64,000 nt of DNA from JAVVHH01 sp965276815 (GTDB lineage Bacteria; Pseudomonadota; Alphaproteobacteria; Acetobacterales; Acetobacteraceae), in contig CBDIBE010000007.1 in the NCBI GenBank assembly GCA_965276815.1, positions 124,001-188,000 of the forward strand, read 5' to 3'. The notes under the pieces were generated by a model, which worked only from the letters and a program-made list of their open reading frames with translations, was not told the origin of the DNA and did no database searches. A program made the position numbers and the translations under genes. This document shows positions 26,482-35,451 of this stretch, one piece after another (positions within the stretch are counted from its first letter, which is position 1; every line of letters begins with the position of its first letter).

Positions 26482-27402
26482 TCAAGTGCCCATCACGTCC
26501 GCTAGATGACATGCCACAAGCGTCTCGCCCAGCGCCCGCAGCTCGGGCCGCTCTCCCCAGCATATCGCGATCGCATGCGGGCAGCGTGTATGGTAGTGGC
26601 AACCCGGCGGGGGCGCCAAGGGTGAGGGTGGCTCGCCGCGGACCGGCTCGGGTTCGCCCGTGCGCGGCGCCATCCCGGGCGTGGCGGCCAGCAGCGCTCG
26701 TGTGTAGGGATGTAGCGGCCGCGCGAACAGCACCGCCCGCGGCGCTTGCTCGACGATGCGGCCGAGATACATCACCGCAACCTCGTCGGCCACGTGCCGC
26801 ACCACGCTCAAATCGTGGCTGATCAGCAGGTAAGCGAGCCCGAACCGGTCCTGCAGATCCAACAGCAGGTTCAGCACTTGCGCCCGCACCGATACGTCGA
26901 GCGCCGAGACCGGCTCGTCGGCAACCACTACGCGCGGGCGCAGCATCAAGGCGCGCCCGATCGCGATCCGCTGCCGCTGGCCGCCGGAAAATTGGTGCGG
27001 ATAGCGCCCGAACTGGTCAGGCCGCAGTCCGACGCTCTCCAGCATCGCCATCGCCGCCGCGCGCCTCGCCGCCCGGCCCTCCCCGGCAATCTCCAAGGGC
27101 TCTTCCAGCGCGGCGCCCGCGGTCTGCCGCGGGTTGAGCGAGCCATAGGGGTCCTGGAACACCATCTGCACCGCGCGCCGGATGGCGGCCGGGTCGGCGC
27201 CGTCGATGACGACGCGCCCCTCGCTCGGCGTATCGAGCAGCGCCACCATTCGCGCGAGTGTGGACTTGCCGCACCCGCTCTCGCCGACGACCGCCAGGGT
27301 CTGGCCGGGCTCGAGCGCGAACGAGACGCCGTCCACGGCGCGGACCAGCGCGCGCCGCACCTTGTAGAATCGTCGCAGCCCCTCGGCCCGCAGCGCGCTC
27401 AT
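26482..27402 (-). CDS. dppF: Dipeptide/oligopeptide ABC transporter ATPase, DppF type
   Basis: A 306-residue ATPase. Walker A is GESGCGKST, the signature is FSGGQRQRIAIGRA, Walker B is VVVADEPVSALD and the switch is ISHD. The C-terminus CHYHTRCPHAIAICW is the peptide-family oligopeptide/dipeptide extension. The ATG at 27402 overlaps the DppD stop by four bases; a longer frame to 28398 is a shadow of the DppD gene. It energises the DppB/DppC pair and may also serve the ATPase-less transporter at 17.8-21.2 kb. Confidence 0.93.
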   Translation of the reverse strand: MSALRAEGLRRFYKVRRALVRAVDGVSFALEPGQTLAVVGESGCGKSTLARMVALLDTPSEGRVVIDGADPAAIRRAVQMVFQDPYGSLNPRQTAGAALEEPLEIAGEGRAARRAAAMAMLESVGLRPDQFGRYPHQFSGGQRQRIAIGRALMLRPRVVVADEPVSALDVSVRAQVLNLLLDLQDRFGLAYLLISHDLSVVRHVADEVAVMYLGRIVEQAPRAVLFARPLHPYTRALLAATPGMAPRTGEPEPVRGEPPSPLAPPPGCHYHTRCPHAIAICWGERPELRALGETLVACHLADVMGT

Positions 27403-28358
27403 GCCAGCGGAAACAAGCAGCGCGCGACCCCGCCCGGCACGGCGACCAGCGGCGGCGGTGCCTGACACGCTTCCCGCGCCTGCCAGCAGCGCGGTGCGAA
27501 TACGCAGCCCGGCGGCCGGTCCGCCAGACCCGGCACCACGCCGGGGATCGTCGGCAGCCGCGCCCGCGCCGCCGCCCGCTCCGGCAACGCCGCCAGCAGC
27601 GCCGCGGTGTAGGGGTGTGCCGGCGCAGTCAGGGCTTCCATCGCCGGCCGCGCCTCCATCCCCTGCCCCGCATACATCACCTGCAGACGCCGCGCGGTCT
27701 CCGTCACCACGGCCACGTCGTGCGTGATCAGGATCAGCGCCATCCCCCGCTCGCGCTGTAGCCGGGCCAGCAGGTCGAGAATCTGCTTCTGGATTGTTAC
27801 GTCCAGCGCCGTCGTCGGCTCGTCGGCGATCAGCAGCGCCGGGTTGCAGGCGATCGCCATTGCGATCATCACGCGTTGGCACATGCCGCCGGAAAGTTGG
27901 TGCGGGAAGGCCGAAAGCCGCGTCTCCGGCGCCGGAATCCCGACCAGCCGCAGCAACTCCAGCACCCGCGCCCGCCGCGCCGAACGCCGCAGGTCGGTAT
28001 GGACTCGCAACGCCTCTGCGATCTGCCACCCGACCGTGAAGCATGGGTTCAGGCAGCTCATCGGCTCCTGGAACACCATCGCCATGTCGCGCCCGACCAG
28101 CCGCCGCCGCTCCCGCGGCGACAGCGCCCGCAAATCGATGCCGTTGAACGCCAGCCGGTCCGCGATGACCCGGCCGGGCCGCCTGACCAGCCCCATCACC
28201 GCCAGCATCGCCACCGACTTGCCCGACCCGCTCTCGCCCACGAGCCCCAGCACGTCGCCTGCGGCAACGTCGAGATCCAGCCCGTCTACCGCCGGAAAGA
28301 CGCCCCGCTCCGTCTCGAACGTGACCCGCAAATTGCGCACCTCGAGCAGCACGCTCAC
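27399..28358 (-). CDS. dppD: Dipeptide/oligopeptide ABC transporter ATPase, DppD type
   Basis: A 319-residue ATPase. Walker A is GESGSGKSV, the signature QLSGGMCQRVMIAMA, Walker B LLIADEPTTALD and the switch ITHD. The C-terminal CVFAPRCWQAREAC is the family tail with a cysteine-rich element. Its ATG overlaps the DppC stop by four bases and its stop overlaps DppF, so the two ATPases should be made in equal amounts. Confidence 0.93.
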   Translation of the reverse strand: MSVLLEVRNLRVTFETERGVFPAVDGLDLDVAAGDVLGLVGESGSGKSVAMLAVMGLVRRPGRVIADRLAFNGIDLRALSPRERRRLVGRDMAMVFQEPMSCLNPCFTVGWQIAEALRVHTDLRRSARRARVLELLRLVGIPAPETRLSAFPHQLSGGMCQRVMIAMAIACNPALLIADEPTTALDVTIQKQILDLLARLQRERGMALILITHDVAVVTETARRLQVMYAGQGMEARPAMEALTAPAHPYTAALLAALPERAAARARLPTIPGVVPGLADRPPGCVFAPRCWQAREACQAPPPLVAVPGGVARCLFPLA

Positions 28359-29197
28359 CGCCGCAGCCGCGGGTCCAGCGCGTCGCGCAGCCCGTCACCC
28401 ATCAAGTTGAAGCCGAGCACGGTGAGCAGGATCGCCAGGCCCGGAAACGTCACCACCCACCAGGCGCTCTGCACGAATTGCAGCGCATCGGCCAGCATCG
28501 TCCCCCATTCCGGCGTCGGCGGCTGCGCCCCGAGGCCGAGGAAGCCGAGTGCGGCCGTGTCCAGGATCGCCTGAGAGAAGGATAGGCTCGCCTGCACGAT
28601 CAGCGGCGCCATGCAGTTCGGCAGGACAGTCCGCAGCATCAGCCGGGTCCGGCCCGCGCCGACCATTCGCGCCGCCGCCACGTAGTCCCGCCGCCGTTCC
28701 GCCCGCACCGCCGCCCGCGTCAGCCGCACGAAGGCCGGCAGTTGTACCGCCGCCACGGCGAGCATGGCGTGCTGCAATCCAGGTCCCAGCACCGCCACGA
28801 TGGCCACCGCCAGCAGCAGGGTCGGCACCGCCAGCATAATGTCCATCAGCCGCATGATCGCGACCTCGGCCACCCCCTCCGAGAACCCGGCCAGCAATCC
28901 CAACGCCGTCCCCACCGAGAGCGCCAGCGCCACCACGATCGCGCCCACCAGCAGCGACAGCCGCGCCCCGTAGAGCAGGCGCGACAGCACATCCCGCCCC
29001 ACATCGTCGGTCCCCAGCGGATACTGCCAATCCGGTGGCTGCAGGATCGCATCCCGTGCCTGGATCAGCGGATCATGCGGGGCCAGCACCGGCGCCAATA
29101 CGGCCGCCAGCACGAGCGCTAAGACGACTGCGATCCCCAACAGCCCACCTTGCCCGCGCGCATAGTGCCGCCCGAAGCCGAGGAGCCCGGCGATCAC
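28355..29197 (-). CDS. dppC: Dipeptide-type ABC transporter permease, DppC
   Basis: A 280-residue permease with six hydrophobic segments. YPLGTDDVGRDVLSRLLYG is the family's periplasmic block, and YVAAARMVGAGRTRLMLRTVLPN is the EAA loop. The GTG at 29197 is chosen because it overlaps the DppB stop (GTGA); the longer frame to 29338 would be antisense-like sequence inside DppB. It pairs with the DppB protein. Confidence 0.88.
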   Translation of the reverse strand: MIAGLLGFGRHYARGQGGLLGIAVVLALVLAAVLAPVLAPHDPLIQARDAILQPPDWQYPLGTDDVGRDVLSRLLYGARLSLLVGAIVVALALSVGTALGLLAGFSEGVAEVAIMRLMDIMLAVPTLLLAVAIVAVLGPGLQHAMLAVAAVQLPAFVRLTRAAVRAERRRDYVAAARMVGAGRTRLMLRTVLPNCMAPLIVQASLSFSQAILDTAALGFLGLGAQPPTPEWGTMLADALQFVQSAWWVVTFPGLAILLTVLGFNLMGDGLRDALDPRLRR

Positions 29198-30204
29198 CGC
29201 GCGTGCCGGATCCGTGGATTGACCAGGCCGGAGAGCAGGTCCACCGCCAGGTTGACCAGGATGATGATGCACGCGATGAGCAGGATCCCGCCCTGCAAGA
29301 CCGGGTAATCTCGCCGGTTGACGCCCTGGATCAGCCACGTTCCCACGCCCGGCCAGGCAAAGATCGTCTCGGTCAGCACGGCGCCCCCGAACAGCGTCCC
29401 GGTCTGCAGCCCGATGACCGTGATGACCGGGATCAGCGCGTTGCGCAGCGCATGCAGCCCGATGACCCGGCCGGGTCCCATTCCCTTCGCCCGCGCCGTC
29501 CGCACATAATCCTCGTTCAGCACCTCCAGCATCGCCGACCGCGTCATTCGCGCGATCACGGCCATCGGGATCGTCCCCAGCGCCACCGCCGGCAGCACGA
29601 GATGCGACAAGGCGGAGCGGAACGCCCCCGGCTCGCCGGACAGCCAGCTATCGATCAGCATGAACCCGGTGACCGGCTCGATATAGTAGGCGACGTCGAT
29701 CCGCGAGCTGACCGGCGTGATCCCGAGCGTGACCGAGAACAGCAGGATCAGCAGGATCGCCCACCAGAAGATCGGCATCGAATACCCGGTCAGCGCCAGG
29801 CCCATCACCCCGTAATCGGTGGCGGTCCCTCGCCGAACCGCGGCGATGATCCCGGCTGGCAAGCCGAGTAGGATCGCGATCAGCATCGCCGAAACCGCAA
29901 GCTCGATCGTGGCCGGGAACAAAGTCAGAAATTCGGTTAGCACCGATTCGTGGGTGACGAGCGAACGCCCGAGATCGCCGTGCAGCAGCCGGCCGAGATA
30001 GGCGAAGTATTGCACCGGCAAAGGCCGATCGAGCCCCAGTTGCGCCATCAGCGCCGCGTGCTGTGCCGGGTCGACGCCACGCTCGCCGAACATGATCTCG
30101 ATCGGGTCGCCAGGCAGCAGGTGGATCAACGCGAACGCCAGAACCGTCACCCCGAGCAAGGTGACGGCGACCAGCGCGATACGGCTCAGGACAAAGCGAG
30201 CCAC
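29194..30204 (-). CDS. dppB: Dipeptide-type ABC transporter permease, DppB
   Basis: A 336-residue permease starting MARFVLSRIALVAVTLLGVTVL. It has six hydrophobic segments and the EAA loop YVRTARAKGMGPGRVIGLHALRN. It lies 21 bp after the creatininase gene and ends in a four-base overlap with DppC. Together they form the membrane channel of a complete A-B-C-D-F transporter. Confidence 0.92.
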   Translation of the reverse strand: MARFVLSRIALVAVTLLGVTVLAFALIHLLPGDPIEIMFGERGVDPAQHAALMAQLGLDRPLPVQYFAYLGRLLHGDLGRSLVTHESVLTEFLTLFPATIELAVSAMLIAILLGLPAGIIAAVRRGTATDYGVMGLALTGYSMPIFWWAILLILLFSVTLGITPVSSRIDVAYYIEPVTGFMLIDSWLSGEPGAFRSALSHLVLPAVALGTIPMAVIARMTRSAMLEVLNEDYVRTARAKGMGPGRVIGLHALRNALIPVITVIGLQTGTLFGGAVLTETIFAWPGVGTWLIQGVNRRDYPVLQGGILLIACIIILVNLAVDLLSGLVNPRIRHAR

Positions 30205-30225
30205 GCCTCTTATGGATTTGCGGGC

Positions 30226-30966
30226 TTAATAATCCATAAACGCCCGATACGCCTCGACCATATCCTCGACCGCGGCGTGATATAGCTTCTCGCCGTGCTC
30301 CGGCGTGGACAATGACGGGTCGGAGCCGATGCGTCCGTCCGGAAAGCGCTGCCGGTAATCCTGGCAATCGGCGAAGCCGCCGCTTTTCGGCGCGACCTTC
30401 GGGCTCATCTGCGCGTGCTTGATGGCGCCGGGTTGGTAGAATTGCGACAGCGACACTTCGGCCGCGGTCGCGTGGTTGCCGTTGCTGTCACCGTAGAATT
30501 CCTCGGCCAGCTTCTTCGCGCGGGGACCACCGGACCAGAACATCATCCGGCACATGACCCGAGGCTGATCGGCGCCGAGCGAGCGCTCCGCATAGACCTC
30601 GTCGAACCCCGCCGTCACCGTTGCGACGTTGCCGCCGTGCCCGTTGATGAAGAAGAACCGCTCGAACCCGTGCTTGGCCAGCGACAACACCACATCGCGC
30701 ACCATGGCGATCATCGTGGAGGGTCGCAGCGTCGCCGACCCGGCGAACCCCATGTGATGCTGGGACATCCCGTAGGCCAAAGTCGGGGCAACCATGGCGC
30801 CGATCGCATCGCCGACGCCCTTGGCGACGAACTCCGCGTCGAGATGGTCGGTGCCGATCAGTCCGTTCGGCCCGTGTTGCTCCACCGAGCCCACCGGCAC
30901 GATGCAGCCCCGTTGGGTGCGCAAGTAGTCTTCCACCTCGTGCCAGGTGGCGAGGGCGAGTTGCAT
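30226..30966 (-). CDS. Creatininase-family amidohydrolase
   Basis: A 246-residue metal-dependent hydrolase. GSVEQHGPNGLIGTD supplies the metal ligands E29, H31 and D40, FINGHGGN holds H110, and a later Glu in ATAAEVSLS completes the site. The family hydrolyses cyclic or linear amides (creatinine, formamides and related). The ATG at 30966 has AGGAGA 8 bases upstream; a longer frame to 31044 overlaps the binding-protein gene. Its place between the binding protein and DppB suggests it acts on the transported compound. Confidence 0.9.
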   Translation of the reverse strand: MQLALATWHEVEDYLRTQRGCIVPVGSVEQHGPNGLIGTDHLDAEFVAKGVGDAIGAMVAPTLAYGMSQHHMGFAGSATLRPSTMIAMVRDVVLSLAKHGFERFFFINGHGGNVATVTAGFDEVYAERSLGADQPRVMCRMMFWSGGPRAKKLAEEFYGDSNGNHATAAEVSLSQFYQPGAIKHAQMSPKVAPKSGGFADCQDYRQRFPDGRIGSDPSLSTPEHGEKLYHAAVEDMVEAYRAFMDY

Positions 30967-30976
30967 GAACGATCTC

Positions 30977-32581
30977 CTATTGCGAGAGGCTGACGCCGCC
31001 GAACGGCTGGCCGCCGAAGAAGTGCAGCTTGAAGCCTTGCACATTGCTGCGCAGGGGGACGAATGCCTTCACATCGGCGAATAGCATCCCGGGCATTTCA
31101 TTGTAGAAAACTTGCTGCGCTTGCTCGTAGAGCTTGGCCCGTTGAGCTTGATCCGTGAGTTTATTGGCGTCCAGCATCGGCTGGTCGAACGCCTGGTTGC
31201 ACCAGAAAGCCGTGTTCCGGCCGGTGGACCGCGCATCGCAGGTCCAGATCAGCAGCAATTGGCTCGGGTCCGGATAGTCCCAGGTGCCGCCGAGCATCAC
31301 CACGGTCCCGTCGCCTTGACGCGCCCGGCGCAGGTATTCGCCCCACTCATAGGTGACGATCCGCGCCCTGATGCCGATCTTGGCCCAATCGGCTTGGATC
31401 ATCTCCGCCGCCCGGCGGCCGTTCGGCATGTAGGCGCGGGCGATCGGGATTGCCCAGAGGTCGGTCTCGAAGCCGTTGGGGTAGCCGGCTTCGGTGAGGA
31501 GCTGCTTGGCGCGCGCCGGGTCATAGGTGCGCGGCTTGAGGTCGGCGTCGTGGCCCCACAGCGCCGTGGGCACCATGGCGGCGGTCGGCACGCCGCTGCC
31601 CTGGAACACGGCGCGCACCAGGCTGTCGAGATCGACGGCGATGGTCAGCGCCTCGCGCACTCGCTTGTCGTCCATCGGTTTGCGATCGGTACGGAACGAG
31701 ATGTAGTCGGTCGCGGCGATCGCAGCCTCCTGCACCCGAAGCTGCGGATTGGCGCGCATGGCGTCGAGGTCCGCCGGGTTCGGGTAGCGGGCGATCTGGC
31801 ACTCATTGGTGCGCAGCTTGGCGTAGCGGACCGACGCATCCGGCGTGATGGCGAAGACCAGATTGTCCACCTTCGCCGTCCGCGGCGAACCGGCCTGCTT
31901 GCCCCAGAAATCCGGGAAGGCGCGGAACCGGACCAAGGCGTCCTTCTGGTATTGCACGAATTGGAACGGCCCGGTGCCGATCGGGCTCTGGTCGAGCTGG
32001 TCCTGCTTGCCGGCCTTCTGCAACATGTCGGCGTATTCGGCGGAGGAGATCGAGAAGGGCTGCTGGGTCAGCACGTTCAGCAGCGGCGCGTAGGGCTGCT
32101 TGAGCTCGATGACGACGGTGTCGTCACCCTGCTTGGCGATGGATTTGAAGTAGGGCGCGATGAGTTGCAGGAACTCCGGATAGGCGCCGCCGACCGCGTA
32201 ATAGGGCGCGGCCTTGTCCGCCATCCGGTTGAAGGTGAACAGCACGTCGTCGGCGTTGAAGTCGCGGGTTGGCTTGAATGCGGCGTTGGATTGCCACTTC
32301 ACGCCGTGCCGCAGCTTGAAGGTGTAGGTCATACCGTCGGGCGAGACGGTCCAGGACTCGGCCAGACCCGGCACCAAGCTGGAGCCGCCGATCTCCATCT
32401 CGATCAACCGGTCCGAGGTCTGCTCGGTTACGTCGAAGCTGGTGTTGGCGGTGCTGAGCGCGGCGTTGAGGAAGTCCGGGCTGCCCTCGGTGCACACGAC
32501 CAGCGTATCCGCCCGCGCGTGCCCGGCGAGCGCCAGCGCCGCGGCAAAACCCAACGGCAAGAACCAGTTCGCCATGCCCAT
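30977..32581 (-). CDS. ABC transporter substrate-binding protein, family 5 (DppA-like)
   Basis: A 534-residue periplasmic protein with a signal peptide of about 24 residues (FAAALALAGHARADT). TEGSPDFLNAALSTANTSFDVTEQ and FKLRHGVKWQSN are dipeptide-binding-protein blocks, including the aromatic and acidic residues that hold the peptide ends. The ATG at 32581 follows GGGGGGAG. It is the first gene of the seven-gene minus-strand operon ending at 26098. Confidence 0.92.
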   Translation of the reverse strand: MGMANWFLPLGFAAALALAGHARADTLVVCTEGSPDFLNAALSTANTSFDVTEQTSDRLIEMEIGGSSLVPGLAESWTVSPDGMTYTFKLRHGVKWQSNAAFKPTRDFNADDVLFTFNRMADKAAPYYAVGGAYPEFLQLIAPYFKSIAKQGDDTVVIELKQPYAPLLNVLTQQPFSISSAEYADMLQKAGKQDQLDQSPIGTGPFQFVQYQKDALVRFRAFPDFWGKQAGSPRTAKVDNLVFAITPDASVRYAKLRTNECQIARYPNPADLDAMRANPQLRVQEAAIAATDYISFRTDRKPMDDKRVREALTIAVDLDSLVRAVFQGSGVPTAAMVPTALWGHDADLKPRTYDPARAKQLLTEAGYPNGFETDLWAIPIARAYMPNGRRAAEMIQADWAKIGIRARIVTYEWGEYLRRARQGDGTVVMLGGTWDYPDPSQLLLIWTCDARSTGRNTAFWCNQAFDQPMLDANKLTDQAQRAKLYEQAQQVFYNEMPGMLFADVKAFVPLRSNVQGFKLHFFGGQPFGGVSLSQ

Positions 32582-32924
32582 GCTCCCCCCGATGTGGTGG
32601 GAGTGTCGGTTGCGCCAGCGAGGAGGTCAATTGCCAACCCGCAGGGACATCTCCAGCCCAGGATCCGCGATGGGCGATCTGAGCCTCGGAAACCCCTAGC
32701 GGTTCTCAACCGAGAATGGTAATATAGCTGCTGGATACATCTCAAGGTTGTAACTAAGCTCGGTGCGTTTTGTTCTGGCGTCTACTGCACCAACGAGATG
32801 AGCGGTGTGGACGATAGGTGCTTGGCTGGGCAGTTAGGGAAGCTCCGCATATGACGGCTAGTCTCGAGATCAACTGGGCTAGATGCGAAAGGCAACCCAG
32901 AACAAGATGGCTGCCGGCACAGGC

Positions 32925-32939
32925 TTGCCCATTTGGCAA
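32925..32939. promoter_or_regulatory. Inverted repeat TTGCC-N5-GGCAA
   Basis: A perfect 5-bp dyad, TTGCCcatttGGCAA, only three bases before a second dyad. The pair lies about 130 bp upstream of the ACP start, where regulator binding would be expected. No regulator family is recognised from it. Confidence 0.4.
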
Positions 32940-32942
32940 AAT

Positions 32943-32958
32943 CCCTACCAAAGTAGGG
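32943..32958. promoter_or_regulatory. Inverted repeat CCCTAC-CAAA-GTAGGG
   Basis: A perfect 6-bp dyad with a 4-base centre. The symmetry and size resemble binding sites of dimeric helix-turn-helix regulators; the sequence could also fold as a small hairpin, but there is no U-tract and no gene ends just upstream. Confidence 0.45.
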
Positions 32959-33070
32959 CGTTTCGGGCTATAAGTGTGGGGTTTACATTTGCTAGAAATC
33001 GAAGGTTGGCGAGCCGCACGAGCGAACATCGGTCGGTGCTGACGGCAACCGTCGCTAGGGAGGTTTCAGC

Positions 33071-33307
33071 ATCACGATACGAACGATTATACTAGACGAA
33101 ATCGAAGAGATCGCTAGGCAGCGGAACATCGAACTCCCACAACTCCTCGACAACCTTCCGCTTGTTGATAGCGGGCTGGACTCGCTGTGCATTGCGCTGC
33201 TGGTGGCCACGCTCGAGGAGAAGCTGGAGCTGTATCCATTCGGACGCGACGTTTCTTTCCCCACAACGGTAGGGGAATTCATTGCGCTTTATGAACGCGC
33301 AAGCTGA
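33071..33307 (+). CDS. Acyl carrier protein, apparent ATC start
   Basis: This frame encodes 78 residues that read as an acyl carrier protein: LDEIEEIARQ, then LPLVDSGLDSLCIALLVATLEEKLELYPF, with the phosphopantetheine serine S38 in D-S-L, and FPTTVGEFIALYERAS at the end. A stop at 33056 limits the frame, and there is no ATG, GTG or TTG before S38. GGGAGG at 33058-33063 stands seven bases before an ATC at 33071, so the gene probably starts at this non-standard codon, unless the C is a sequencing error or recent mutation of ATG. It overlaps the AMP ligase start by 17 bp, and is the likely carrier for that ligase. Confidence 0.75.
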   Translation: MTIRTIILDEIEEIARQRNIELPQLLDNLPLVDSGLDSLCIALLVATLEEKLELYPFGRDVSFPTTVGEFIALYERAS

Positions 33308-34640
33308 TCAGTCGCTTTGGCAGCGAACTGTAGCGGCGGGAACGCTGGAAGGGCGGTTTCTGACCGATGCGGGGGAACGCCTGCACCTGGCCGCGCTGGC
33401 CCAGGCCTGCCCTGCCGAGGCGATGACGGCACGCCGGTCGGTCCTGATTTGGTCGCAACGACAATTGCCGGCGATACGGGCGATGCTTGCCTTGGATGGC
33501 GCGGTCCCGCGAATTGTGCTCTGCCCGCCCGATCTTGCGCCTGAGCAGTTACCGGTCGTGATCGGTCAGGCGCAGGTCGACCTGATCGTTTCGGACGATC
33601 TCGAACTTGCAACGCCGCTCTCCGTGCCCGTGCTGCCGATTCCGACGGCTGGCCCCAAGTCGCGCAATTATGCGACGGAGTGGCTCATGTTCACGTCGGG
33701 GACGTCAGGGGCGCCGAAACTCGTCGTGCACACCCTGAACAGCCTGACGAGCCCGCTGCAGGAAAGCCCGGCATCACCCGGCCTGGTCTGGGCCACGTTC
33801 TACGACGTGCGCAGGTACGGTGGGCTGCAAATTCTGCTGCGCGCGCTGGTTGGCGGTGGTTCTCTTATCCTCTCTCAGAGAGATGAGCCGCCGAGAATGT
33901 TTTTGCACCGGGCGGGGCAAGCCGGTGCGACGCACGTCACAGGAACGCCGTCGCACTGGCGTTGGGTGCTGATGAGCGGAAATGCCGCTGGCATCGCGCC
34001 CCGCTACGTGCGGCTATCTGGAGAAGTGGCCGATCAATCGATCTTGGACAAACTCGCGACCACCTACCCGCACTCGCGCATCGTACACGCCTTCGCCTCC
34101 ACAGAAGCGGGCGTCGGATTTGAGGTGCCAGACGGTCTCGCTGGCTTCCCGGCCAGGATTGTAAACGCCGGTCTCGACAGCAAGATCAGGGTCGTAGACG
34201 GGTCACTGCGGTTGCGGTCGGCATGCACGGCGCTCCGCTATTTGGATGACCAGCACATCCTTCTCGACAGGGACGGGTTTGTGGATACTGGCGACCTCGT
34301 GGAGCTCCGTGACGATCGTTACTTCTTCGTCGGCAGGCGAGACGGCGTTATAAATGTCGGCGGCCTGAAAGTGCAGCCGGAGGAAATCGAAAGCGTGATC
34401 AGCGGCCATTCGGCCGTTCAAGCCACTCGAGTTCTGGCGCAGGCTAATCCGATAACGGGCAATGTTCTCGTGGCGGAGATCTTGTTGCAGCCGGCAGCTC
34501 CCCCGTTTGCGACGGTGCGCGACGAGATCATGGTGCTATGCCGTAATGCACTACCGGCGCACAAGCGACCCGCAATCGTTCGAGCGGTGAACACGATTGC
34601 GCTCAGCTCTGCTGGCAAGGTGGCTCGACCGCGTGCGTAA
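33291..34640 (+). CDS. AMP-forming acyl ligase, short form
   Basis: A 449-residue adenylating enzyme. The ATP loop FTSGTSGAPK is at 134-143, ASTEAGVGFEV is the A5 block, DTGDLVELRDDRYFFVGRRDGVINVGGLKV covers A7-A8, and the C-terminal lysine is in SSAGKVARP. It lacks much of the usual N-terminal part, being about 60-100 residues shorter than typical acyl-CoA synthetases. The ATG at 33291 lies inside the end of the ACP gene, so it probably loads an acyl group onto that ACP. A TTG at 33282 is a less likely start. Confidence 0.85.
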   Translation: MNAQADQSLWQRTVAAGTLEGRFLTDAGERLHLAALAQACPAEAMTARRSVLIWSQRQLPAIRAMLALDGAVPRIVLCPPDLAPEQLPVVIGQAQVDLIVSDDLELATPLSVPVLPIPTAGPKSRNYATEWLMFTSGTSGAPKLVVHTLNSLTSPLQESPASPGLVWATFYDVRRYGGLQILLRALVGGGSLILSQRDEPPRMFLHRAGQAGATHVTGTPSHWRWVLMSGNAAGIAPRYVRLSGEVADQSILDKLATTYPHSRIVHAFASTEAGVGFEVPDGLAGFPARIVNAGLDSKIRVVDGSLRLRSACTALRYLDDQHILLDRDGFVDTGDLVELRDDRYFFVGRRDGVINVGGLKVQPEEIESVISGHSAVQATRVLAQANPITGNVLVAEILLQPAAPPFATVRDEIMVLCRNALPAHKRPAIVRAVNTIALSSAGKVARPRA

Positions 34641-35367
34641 TGTGCTGGTGACCGGCGGTAGCCGTGGCCTTGGTCTTGGTATCGCCAAGGTCCTTGCCGA
34701 GGCTGACTTTCAGGTCGTCGCTATGGCCCGGCAAGAAGGTGACGAACTCCCCGCCGTGCGGAGCGCGATCGCCACACAGGGGCGCGGATCGATACATTTC
34801 CGCGCATTCGATCTGATGAATGTCGAGGCGATCCCGGGCCTGGTCAGATCGCTTGGGCAGGATTTCGGACCCTTTTACGGCCTGGTCAACAACGCGGGCT
34901 TGGGCACGTCTGGCGTCCTATCCATCATGCGCGATGACGCGATCACTCAGATGCTGCGGCTGAACGTGGAGGCTGCACTCGTGCTGACCAAACATCTGCT
35001 TCGGCATATGATGCACGCGCGGGAAGGCCGGATCGTCAACATCAGCTCGATTGTCGCGAGCAAGGGGTTCGCGGGACTATCCGCCTATAGCGCGACGAAG
35101 GCGGCTTTGGCGGGGTTCGCGCGATCCCTTGCCCGCGAGGTCGGCCCGCTTGGCATCACGGTGAATTCCGTCGCGCCTGGCTTTGTCGCCACCGAGATGA
35201 CGAGGGAGATGACGGCGTCTGAGCTGGTCTCGGTCGGGCAGCGGAGCGCTCTGCGCCGGGTTGCCGAGGTTGCGGACGTCGCCGCGGCGGTCGGCTTCCT
35301 GTTCAGCGCACAGGCCCGCAACATCACGGGCACGGTCCTCACCGTCGACGCGGGCCAGATCGCTTGA
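34633..35367 (+). CDS. FabG-like SDR, 3-oxoacyl-ACP reductase type
   Basis: A 244-residue SDR, the usual FabG length. TGGSRGLGLGIA, GLVNNAG, INISSIVASKG with the Ser, YSATKAA with Tyr and Lys, and the C-terminal GTVLTVDAGQIA all fit FabG. The GTG at 34633 overlaps the ligase stop; a longer frame to 34597 only adds ligase-overlapping codons. With the ACP and ligase it could reduce a 3-oxoacyl group on the carrier. Confidence 0.85.
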   Translation: MRNVLVTGGSRGLGLGIAKVLAEADFQVVAMARQEGDELPAVRSAIATQGRGSIHFRAFDLMNVEAIPGLVRSLGQDFGPFYGLVNNAGLGTSGVLSIMRDDAITQMLRLNVEAALVLTKHLLRHMMHAREGRIVNISSIVASKGFAGLSAYSATKAALAGFARSLAREVGPLGITVNSVAPGFVATEMTREMTASELVSVGQRSALRRVAEVADVAAAVGFLFSAQARNITGTVLTVDAGQIA

Positions 35368-35376
35368 TGCCTGCCG

Positions 35377-35451
35377 CTAGAGCACGACGACTTCGCTTGC
35401 GCTCAGCGATCCCGCTCTAGCCTATCGTTTCTGCGAGCATCTTTGATGCTC
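35377..35451. terminator. Two inverted repeats between convergent genes
   Basis: CTAGAGC at 35377-35383 pairs with GCTCTAG at 35414-35420. Next to it, GAGCATC-TTT-GATGCTC (35435-35451) forms a perfect 7-bp hairpin with a three-base loop just inside the end of the convergent synthetase gene. They lie between two gene ends, so bidirectional termination is likely. Neither has a long U-tract. Confidence 0.5.

Larger units (their letters stand above)
32582..33070. promoter_or_regulatory. 489-bp intergenic region with tandem dyads, divergent promoters
   Basis: No convincing gene lies here on either strand; the frames at 32754-33029 and 32883-33095 have no family look. The gap separates the dipeptide operon (minus) from the acyl carrier protein cluster (plus) and is visibly richer in A+T than its left flank. 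It contains two adjacent inverted repeats, listed separately, and GGGAGG just before the ACP start. Confidence 0.6.

Noticed and set aside
31112..32722. 536-codon plus-strand frame
   Set aside because: It is antisense to the substrate-binding protein gene and its sequence is R/G/H-rich, as expected for a shadow in GC-rich DNA.
32930..32960. Possible sigma-54 promoter near TGGCA
   Set aside because: The GC at the -12 position and the right spacing are missing.
32754..33029. Small minus-strand frame in the 489-bp gap
   Set aside because: No ribosome binding site, no recognisable fold, and it overlaps the tandem dyads.
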